Of a DNA stretch of 64,000 nucleotides, positions 57,657-64,000 are shown in pieces. A model generated the notes under the pieces. That model did no database searches and was not told the origin of the DNA. It saw only the letters and a list, made by a program, of their open reading frames with translations. Within the stretch, counting starts at the first letter, position 1; every line of letters starts with the position of its first letter. The stretch comes from Methylopumilus sp026399645 (GTDB lineage: Bacteria; Pseudomonadota; Gammaproteobacteria; Burkholderiales; Methylophilaceae): assembly GCF_965184065.1 (NCBI RefSeq), contig NZ_OZ239098.1; one strand, written 5' to 3'. Position numbers and translations under genes: made by a program.

Positions 57657-58761
57657 TTATACTCCCTGCTTTAGACTTTCACTAATAAATGGATCAAGGT
57701 CGCCATCGAGGACGCCTTGCGTATTGCCTACTTCAACATTCGTGCGTAAATCTTTGATGCGCGATTGATCGAGCACATAACTTCTAATCTGATGCCCCCA
57801 ACCTATATCAGTTTTTGCGTCTTCTAACGCCTGCTTCTCTTCATTCCGTTTATTTAACTCTAACGCATAAAGTTGTGCGCGTAACATATTCATGGCTTCT
57901 GCCCTATTGCGATGCTGTGATCGATCGTCCTGACATTGCACGACGGTGTTCGTGGGAATATGTGTAATACGAACCGCTGAGTCAGTCTTGTTAATATGCT
58001 GACCCCCCGCACCTGAAGCTCTATACGTATCAATTCTTAAATCCGCTGGATTGATATCCACCTCAATCGAGTCATCCACCTCAGGATAGACTTGCACACT
58101 CGCAAACGATGTGTGACGGCGATTTCCCGAATCAAAAGGTGATTTTCTGACCAGTCGGTGTACACCTGTTTCGGTTCTTAAATGCCCGAAAGCATAATCG
58201 CCCGAAATTTTTAATGTCGCACTTTTAATGCCAGCGATATCACCATCTGAAATATCGAGTACCTCTACTTTAAATCCTTTTCTTTCTCCATACCTTATAT
58301 ACATACGAAGAAGCATATTTGCCCAATCTTGTGCTTCTGTACCACCACTCCCTGATTGGAAGTTAATGAAGCAGTTATTCGGATCCATGGGATGAGAGAA
58401 CATGCGGCGGAATTCCATCGCCTCCACACTCTTTTCAAGAGTTTGACTTTCATCTAACACCACTTTAAGCGTCTCGTCGTCATTTTCAGTGCGGGCTAAT
58501 TCAAATAGCTCACACTGATCCTTTAAATTTGACGCAAGGTGACTTAGGCCGTTCACGATAAAGTCGAGCTCGCGTTTTTCTTTGCCAAGAGTCTGGCTTC
58601 TACTTTGGTCATTCCAAATAGAGGGGTCTTCAAGCTCCTTTGAAATTTCGTCTAGACGAGACTTTTTGACGTCAAAGTCAAAGATACCCCCTAAGCGCTT
58701 GATGGCGTTCATTTAATCCATCGAGCCGGTGTTGAATCTGGTTAAGGGTTTCTGCGTCCAT
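57657..58761 (-). CDS. prfB: peptide chain release factor 2, with programmed +1 frameshift
   Basis: Reads UGA and UAA stop codons. The gene starts at the ATG at 58761, runs 27 codons to CTT at 58681-58683 and meets an in-frame TGA (58678-58680); the ribosome must skip one base (58680) to continue in the main frame, giving 367 residues. The slippery CTT-TGA-C and the Shine-Dalgarno-like AGGGGG six bases before it are the canonical autoregulatory signal, so low RF2 favours its own synthesis. The main frame has the SPF-region KSPFDS and the catalytic GGQ in SGAGGQHIN. The ATG at 58712 in the second frame is not the real start. Confidence 0.96.
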
Positions 58762-58815
58762 GGCTTTATATCTATGAAAACAAAGAATTATACATTTAAA
58801 TGGCTAGTTAATTTT

Positions 58816-58835
58816 CTGTCATATATGTGTCACAA
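58816..58835 (+). promoter_or_regulatory. Pho box of pstS
   Basis: CTGTCATATAT followed by GTGTCACAATT, the best match in the window to the PhoB consensus. CATAAA (58842-58847) follows after 6 bp as the -10 element. Confidence 0.9.
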
Positions 58836-58890
58836 TTAATCCATAAACTAGCCTCTGATTCACTAACTTAAAACAAAACCAGGAGCTTTT

Positions 58891-59889
58891 ATGAAGTCTA
58901 ACAAAATCAAGAACTTAGGTTTAGCAGCTTTAGTTGCTTCAACCTTCGCTTTTTCATACAACATTAACGCAGCAGATAAAGTCATTGCAATTGATGGTTC
59001 TTCTACTGTTTACCCAATTACTGAAGCTGTCGCTGAAGACTTCCAAAAGAAAACAGGCACTAAAGTGACTGTGGGTGTTTCAGGTACTGGCGGTGGCTTT
59101 AAAAAATTCTGCCGTGGCGAAACGATGATCTCTAATGCATCTCGTCCTATCTCTAAAAAAGAGATGGATGCATGTGCTGAAGCTGGTATTACTTACATCG
59201 AATTAGCAGTTGCCTTCGACGCATTAACTGTAGTAACAAATAAAGGAAATGACTGGGCAAAATCAATGACAGTGGCTGAGCTTAATAAAGTTTGGGCATC
59301 AGGTAGCTCTGTTAAAAATTGGAAAGATGTGAATCCAGCTTGGCCTAGCCAACCTATGAAATTGTTTGGCCCAGGTGCTGACTCAGGTACATTCGACTAC
59401 TTTACAGAAGCGATTAATGGACGTGCTAAATCATCACGCTCTGATTACACAGCATCTGAAGATGACAATGTCTTGGTGACAGGTGTGTCAGGCGACAAAG
59501 GTGGCATGGGTTACTTTGGTTTAGCTTACTACCTTGAAAACAAAGACAAGCTTAATGCTGTTGCAATCATAGCTAAAGACAAAACGAATGCTGTCTTACC
59601 TTCTGAAGAGACTGTAATGAATGGCACATACCAACCATTAGCACGTCCTTTATTCATCTATGTTAACGGTTCTAAAGGTGCCTTTGATAAAGACGTGAAA
59701 GCGTTTGTGGAATTCTACCTAGCGAACGCACCTAAATTGGTGAAGGAAGTAAAATTCGTTCCGCTTACCTCAACTGAGTATGCTGCGGTATCTAAGCACT
59801 GGCAATCTAAAAAAGCCGGTACTGGCTTTGATGGCAAAAATGAAGTGGGTCTAAAGATCGAAGACCTTATCAAGCGTATTAAAGACTAA
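58891..59889 (+). CDS. pstS: phosphate ABC transporter substrate-binding protein
   Basis: A 332-residue periplasmic phosphate-binding protein. Signal peptide 1-27 (ends NINA), then the phosphate-site segments IDGSSTVYP and GVSGTGGGFKKF and ADSGTFDYF. The start has an AGGAG ribosome site. It heads pstS-pstC-pstA-pstB behind the Pho box and is separated from pstC by a terminator that should make it the most abundant product. Confidence 0.97.
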   Translation: MKSNKIKNLGLAALVASTFAFSYNINAADKVIAIDGSSTVYPITEAVAEDFQKKTGTKVTVGVSGTGGGFKKFCRGETMISNASRPISKKEMDACAEAGITYIELAVAFDALTVVTNKGNDWAKSMTVAELNKVWASGSSVKNWKDVNPAWPSQPMKLFGPGADSGTFDYFTEAINGRAKSSRSDYTASEDDNVLVTGVSGDKGGMGYFGLAYYLENKDKLNAVAIIAKDKTNAVLPSEETVMNGTYQPLARPLFIYVNGSKGAFDKDVKAFVEFYLANAPKLVKEVKFVPLTSTEYAAVSKHWQSKKAGTGFDGKNEVGLKIEDLIKRIKD

Positions 59890-59925
59890 TTGCTGAAAAG
59901 TCTTTAAAGCAAGTAAGTAACGACT

Positions 59926-59955
59926 AAAAAAGGCGGCACAAGAGCCGCCTTTTTT
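59926..59955 (+). terminator. terminator or attenuator between pstS and pstC
   Basis: AAAAAAGGCGGC / GCCGCCTTTTTT, a 12-bp stem with a 6-base loop, 36 bp past pstS. No promoter was seen after it, so partial read-through probably feeds pstCAB. Confidence 0.88.
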
Positions 59956-60010
59956 AACTTTAGTAAAGATACATTCATTTTTAAGTAACTTAAAACATAG
60001 AAAAAATAAA

Positions 60011-60943
60011 TTGGCAACGACTCAATTAAAAGACCCACCGATTAGTAAAAGACTCGCTAAAAACATTAAGCGAAACTTTCTTGAGCGCGTCATCGAAATC
60101 ATTTTGATGTTTGCAGCGCTTGCTGCTACCTTTATTACTCTTGGTATTGTTTATATTTTAGTGACTGAAGCCTCAGGATTTTTTAAAGATGTCAGTATTG
60201 TCGAATTCTTAACGAGTAAACAATGGAGCCCACTCTTTGAAGATGCACACTACGGCATTCTTCCCCTTATAGCAGGTACCCTTACCACTTCGTTTGTGGC
60301 CCTTAGTATCGCAATTCCGATTGGAACAATTGCCGCGATCTACCTTTCTGAATTTGCATCACACAAGACACGTGAGACTGTGAAGCCCATATTGGAGCTT
60401 TTAGTGGGTGTACCTACAGTTGTCTTTGGTTACTTCGCCCTTCTTTTTGTGACACCTTTACTCCAAAAATTAAATCCAGATTTGCCTACTTTTAACATGC
60501 TAGGGGCCGGCATCGTCATGGGAGTGATGATTATCCCTTATATTGCATCCGTGGCTGAGGACGCAATGAGAGCGGTCCCTATGCAAATGCGGGAAGGTTC
60601 TTATGCCATGGGCGCTACAAGATTTCAGACAGCTATTCGTGTTGTAACCCCTGCTGCCACATCCGGCATTATTGCCGCTTACATTTTAGGCATCAGCCGC
60701 GCAGTGGGTGAAACCATGGTGGTTGCAATCGCAGCTGGCCAGCAGCCTACTTTTACATTCAACCCATCAGAAGGGGCTGCCACAATCACAGCGTATATTG
60801 TTCAAGTAGCTATGGGCGACTTACCACATGGAAGCCTAGGCTATCAGAGTATTTTTGCAGCCGGTATGGTGTTATTTATAATTACTTTTGTATTTAACAT
60901 ACTAGGTCACATGGCAAGAAAACGATTTGCAGAAAGATATTAA
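60011..60943 (+). CDS. pstC: phosphate ABC transporter permease PstC
   Basis: A 310-residue inner-membrane permease with six transmembrane helices and the binding-protein-dependent transport signature around EGSYAMGATRFQT (EAA loop). The best start is the TTG at 60011, because no in-frame ATG lies near the expected N-terminus; the ribosome site is poor, which may keep expression low. Its stop overlaps the pstA start by one base. Confidence 0.94.
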   Translation: MATTQLKDPPISKRLAKNIKRNFLERVIEIILMFAALAATFITLGIVYILVTEASGFFKDVSIVEFLTSKQWSPLFEDAHYGILPLIAGTLTTSFVALSIAIPIGTIAAIYLSEFASHKTRETVKPILELLVGVPTVVFGYFALLFVTPLLQKLNPDLPTFNMLGAGIVMGVMIIPYIASVAEDAMRAVPMQMREGSYAMGATRFQTAIRVVTPAATSGIIAAYILGISRAVGETMVVAIAAGQQPTFTFNPSEGAATITAYIVQVAMGDLPHGSLGYQSIFAAGMVLFIITFVFNILGHMARKRFAERY

Positions 60944-61902
60944 TGATGAAAAAAAATTCAGCTTCTGAAGAAAGTTTAATCAAGCCCAAAACGCTTGAAG
61001 AAGTGCGCACCATGATTCGCGCGCACAAACGCAATGACCATATATTTTCAGCTATTGGTTTATTGACCATCAGCTTCGCGCTCCTCACATTGCTTATTCT
61101 GTTTGTTGATCTTGTGATGGATGGCTACCCTAAATTAAATTATCAATTCTTTACCGACTTCCCCTCAAGACGGGCTGCAAACGCTGGCATCTTGTCTGCA
61201 TGGGTCGGTTCATCCCTTATCATGTTAATCACTTTTATTACCGCAGTGCCTATGGGAGTTGCAGCAGGGGTATATCTAGAAGAATATGCACCTAAGAATT
61301 GGTTCACTGATATCGTTGAAATCAATGTCACTAATCTCGCAGGCGTGCCCTCAATCATCTATGGCTTGTTGGCACTTGGATTATTTGTATACACATTCCA
61401 TCTTGGTCAAACGATTGTCACAGCCGGACTAACACTCGGTCTTTTAATGTTGCCTATTGTCATTGTTTCCACACGTGAAGCCATTCGATCCATTCCTATT
61501 GCCATCCGCGAGGCGGCTTACGCTGTAGGAGCCACAAAATGGCAGGTCGTTTTACACCACGTAATTCAATATTCGTTTGGTGGCATCCTCACAGGAATTA
61601 TTATTGGTATGGCAAGAGCCTTAGGTGAAACTGCACCTATCATTACCGTGGGAGCCCTGACCTTTATTGCATTCCTACCTCCAGCGCCTTTAACGATGGA
61701 GCCTCCGTTTATTTCTTTTGAATGGCTTCAATCAGGATTTACAGTACTTCCTATTCAGATGTTTAGTTGGCTCTCAAGACCAGAACATGCATTTCATATC
61801 AATGCAGCTGCAGCGGGTGCTGTGATCATCATGCTTACCCTTGTAATGAACGGAACAGCAATTTGGTTACGTTATCGCATTCGTAAAAACATTAAGTGGT
61901 AA
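60943..61902 (+). CDS. pstA: phosphate ABC transporter permease PstA
   Basis: A 319-residue permease partner of PstC with about six transmembrane helices and an EAA loop at EAAYAVGATKWQV. Translationally coupled to pstC (TAATG). Confidence 0.96.
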   Translation: MMKKNSASEESLIKPKTLEEVRTMIRAHKRNDHIFSAIGLLTISFALLTLLILFVDLVMDGYPKLNYQFFTDFPSRRAANAGILSAWVGSSLIMLITFITAVPMGVAAGVYLEEYAPKNWFTDIVEINVTNLAGVPSIIYGLLALGLFVYTFHLGQTIVTAGLTLGLLMLPIVIVSTREAIRSIPIAIREAAYAVGATKWQVVLHHVIQYSFGGILTGIIIGMARALGETAPIITVGALTFIAFLPPAPLTMEPPFISFEWLQSGFTVLPIQMFSWLSRPEHAFHINAAAAGAVIIMLTLVMNGTAIWLRYRIRKNIKW

Positions 61903-61923
61903 ATTTTATTTACAGGAAAATAT

Positions 61924-62703
61924 ATGGCAAAAAATAAACCCAACATTAAAGCAGAAGCAAAGGACCTTAACTTTTTTTACGGTGACGGAACTAAAGCATT
62001 GAAAAATGTAAGTCTTCCTGTGTATGAGAATAAAATTACAGCGCTGATTGGCCCTTCGGGTTGTGGTAAATCCACATTCCTTCGTTGTTTCAATCGCATG
62101 CATGATCTATACCCCGGCAATCGCTATGACGGACAGATTCTTCTTTATCCAGACAACACCAACGTTCTTGCTAAGGGCGTAGATGCTATTGAAGTGCGTA
62201 TGCGAATCAGTATGGTGTTCCAGAAACCTAATCCATTCCCAAAGTCTATTTATGAGAACGTCGCCTACGGCCTAAGAGTTCGTGGAGAAAGATCAAAATC
62301 TGCGGTAGATGACAAAGTTGAGGAGGCTTTAAAAGGTGCTTCACTTTGGAATGAAGTCAAAGATCGATTGCAGGATTTAGCTTTTAATTTATCGGGTGGC
62401 CAACAACAACGTTTATGTATCGCTCGTGCGCTAGCAACAGATCCTGAAATTATGTTATTCGATGAGCCCACATCAGCACTTGATCCCATTGCAACGGTTA
62501 ATATTGAGGAGCTTATGTCAGGCTTGAAAGATAAGCTTTCAATTTTGGTGGTAACACATAATATGCAACAAGCTGCGCGTATTTCTGACTACACGGCTTA
62601 TATGTATCTTGGTGAGATGATTGAGTTTGATGAAACGAATAAAATCTTTACCAATCCAGGCAAGAAAGAAACAGAAGATTACATTACAGGTAAGTTCGGC
62701 TAA
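61924..62703 (+). CDS. pstB: phosphate ABC transporter ATP-binding protein
   Basis: A 259-residue ABC ATPase: Walker A GPSGCGKST, signature LSGGQQQRL, Walker B MLFDEPTSALDP. AGGAAAA ribosome site. No phoU, phoB or phoR follows in the window; they must lie elsewhere. Confidence 0.97.
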   Translation: MAKNKPNIKAEAKDLNFFYGDGTKALKNVSLPVYENKITALIGPSGCGKSTFLRCFNRMHDLYPGNRYDGQILLYPDNTNVLAKGVDAIEVRMRISMVFQKPNPFPKSIYENVAYGLRVRGERSKSAVDDKVEEALKGASLWNEVKDRLQDLAFNLSGGQQQRLCIARALATDPEIMLFDEPTSALDPIATVNIEELMSGLKDKLSILVVTHNMQQAARISDYTAYMYLGEMIEFDETNKIFTNPGKKETEDYITGKFG

Positions 62704-62716
62704 GTTTTTTTTAAAA

Positions 62717-62962
62717 TTGTTTAACGCAACAAAAAAATTCCTAAAAAAAAATTTAAAGTGGTTTGCCACTTTTTTTATTCTGCTAGGACTTCTTCTTACC
62801 AACCTGAATCTCTACCCGTACAATATTTTCTCTCATAGCCTTGGTGTCTTAGGTTGGACGTTCACAGGTTATGTAAATAAAGATCGCGCTATCTTGATTA
62901 ACTTCGGACTTCAAATTCCTTTATTTATGATTGGTTACTTCAAACTTTTCGGAATGAGTTAA
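62717..62962 (+). CDS. small conserved-looking membrane protein behind pstB
   Basis: About 81 residues with two to three hydrophobic helices (WFATFFILLGLLLTNLN; ILINFGLQIPLFMIGYF). Similar small proteins occur in marine and freshwater plankton bacteria, with no known function. The start is uncertain: the frame is open back into pstB (ATG at 62621), but the protein-like part begins near the TTG at 62717, 14 bp after the pstB stop. It is probably the last gene of the pst transcript. It ends by overlapping the convergent glmM by 4 bp. Confidence 0.55.
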   Translation: MFNATKKFLKKNLKWFATFFILLGLLLTNLNLYPYNIFSHSLGVLGWTFTGYVNKDRAILINFGLQIPLFMIGYFKLFGMS

Positions 62963-64000
62963 GCAGCTTCTTTAACTTTTTCTGCAATAAGGTTAGCGTA
63001 ACTTTTAACTTCCTCTAAGTCTTGACCCTCTACCATGACACGAATCTTAGGTTCGGTGCCTGAAGCTCTTAAGAGCACACGACCTTTGCCATTCAATTTT
63101 TCTTCTACACTTTTCACAGCATCCTGAATTGATTTATTTTTTTCTAAATCAATTTTTTTATGTGTTTCAACATTAATTAACACTTGAGGATACAGTGGCG
63201 AATCTTTAGTGGCCTCATACAGTGATTGATTAAGAAGTCGTAATGATTTTAAAACTTGTAGAGATGCGATGATGGCATCCCCTGTTGAATGCTGATCAAG
63301 GGTCAGTATGTGGCCTGAGTTTTCGCCACCAATCGACCAGCCTTTTTCAAGAAGAGCCTCTAAAACATAACGATCCCCGACATGTGTCCTTATAAATTCA
63401 ACATCTAGATCATGAAATGCTTTTTCAATTGCCATATTGGTCATGAGGGTTCCAACCACTCCGCCCTTTAATTGATTTTTTTCTTTTAAGGCTTTTGCAA
63501 TCACTAAAAGAAGCTGATCGCCATCAACAATGTGTCCTAAATGATCAATCATCACGACACGATCTCCATCTCCATCAAAAGCAATACCTAAGTCTGCTTT
63601 ATGTTTTAAGGTAGCTTCTTTAATCGTGTTGGGATGTGTAGACCCTACATCTAAATTAATATTAAAACCGTTAGGCTCATTACCTATTGATATAACTTCA
63701 GCACCTAATTCAGAAAATATTTTCGGAGCCACATGATAAGTAGCGCCATGTGCGCAATCCAACACAATTTTGAGACCTCGAAGGTTAAGTTTTTCTGGAA
63801 AAGTACTTTTACAAAATTCGACATAACGACCTTCAGCGTCATCGATACGCTTTGCTTTTCCTAACTCATGAGGCAACACTGTTTTAATGGAATCATTCAA
63901 CGCCAATTCAACTTCAGCTTCAAACGTATCAGGTAGTTTTTCTCCAGCATCAGAAAATATTTTAATGCCGTTATCAGGAAATGGATTATGTGATGCAGAA
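62959..64000 (-). CDS. glmM: phosphoglucosamine mutase (partial, N-terminus outside window)
   Basis: The C-terminal 347 residues of GlmM, which converts glucosamine-6-phosphate to glucosamine-1-phosphate for UDP-GlcNAc, cell wall and LPS. The frame is open to the right edge, where SASHNPFPDNGIK carries the catalytic phosphoserine; the Mg site DGDGDRV and sugar site GGENSGH and phosphate site RASGTEPKIRVMVEG follow. The TTG at 63906 is internal, not a start. Confidence 0.96.
   Translation of the reverse strand, partial: SASHNPFPDNGIKIFSDAGEKLPDTFEAEVELALNDSIKTVLPHELGKAKRIDDAEGRYVEFCKSTFPEKLNLRGLKIVLDCAHGATYHVAPKIFSELGAEVISIGNEPNGFNINLDVGSTHPNTIKEATLKHKADLGIAFDGDGDRVVMIDHLGHIVDGDQLLLVIAKALKEKNQLKGGVVGTLMTNMAIEKAFHDLDVEFIRTHVGDRYVLEALLEKGWSIGGENSGHILTLDQHSTGDAIIASLQVLKSLRLLNQSLYEATKDSPLYPQVLINVETHKKIDLEKNKSIQDAVKSVEEKLNGKGRVLLRASGTEPKIRVMVEGQDLEEVKSYANLIAEKVKEAA

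Noticed and set aside
58681..58712. ATG-initiated prfB without frameshift
   Set aside because: The frame before the shift site does not encode the RF2 N-terminus; the other frame does and ends in the canonical CTT TGA C.

Overview
This window looks like chromosome of a low-GC, streamlined betaproteobacterium, most likely a planktonic methylotroph of the Methylophilaceae (Candidatus Methylopumilus / OM43 type). That placement is an inference from betaproteobacterial gene orders (rpoE-rseA-rseB-rseC-mucD next to lepA-lepB-rnc-era-recO-pdxJ-acpS; cysE-iscR-isc-hsc-fdx), short spacers, AT-rich codons and rRNA type. No methanol-oxidation gene is present in the window to prove it.

Layout. 1-2213 is the end of an integrated element (two unknown genes and a tyrosine integrase) sitting at the 3' end of tRNA-Arg(CCT). 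2302-9758 holds an M17 aminopeptidase and the pyruvate dehydrogenase operon aceE-aceF-lpdA. 9767-13389 holds coaX-birA and, divergently, glnS. 13463-19059 is a complete rRNA operon on the minus strand, read 16S, tRNA-Ile, tRNA-Ala, 23S, 5S, with initiator tRNA-fMet in front of 16S behind a strong promoter. 19146-27834 is htpG and a tight housekeeping operon (lepA to tcdA). 27944-31992 is the sigma-E operon. nadB, slyD, suhB, trmJ follow, then cysE and an isc operon that carries two cysteine desulfurases (36806-43120).

The most interesting part is 43117-62962. It combines polyphosphate enzymes (ppk, ppx), a phosphate-type porin, the Pst transporter (pstSCAB) and a cluster that looks like a phosphorus-sparing membrane-lipid remodelling system: a PlcP-like phospholipase C of the calcineurin fold, a PAP2 phosphatase, two GT4 glycosyltransferases, a PlsC/OlsA-like acyltransferase, an OlsB-like N-acyltransferase and diacylglycerol kinase. 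Eight sites made of 11-bp direct repeats of the PhoB type (NTGTCAYA) sit in front of these genes, each 6-8 bp upstream of a plausible -10 box: ppk, ppx, PAP2-glycosyltransferase, plsC, plcP, the second glycosyltransferase, porin and pstS. This ties the otherwise scattered genes into one putative phosphate-starvation regulon. At several of these promoters the predicted transcription start falls on or within a few bases of the start codon, suggesting leaderless mRNAs.

lysS, prfB (with the classical programmed +1 frameshift) and a beta-carbonic anhydrase lie between porin and pst. The window ends inside glmM. No CRISPR array, insertion sequence or replication origin was seen.
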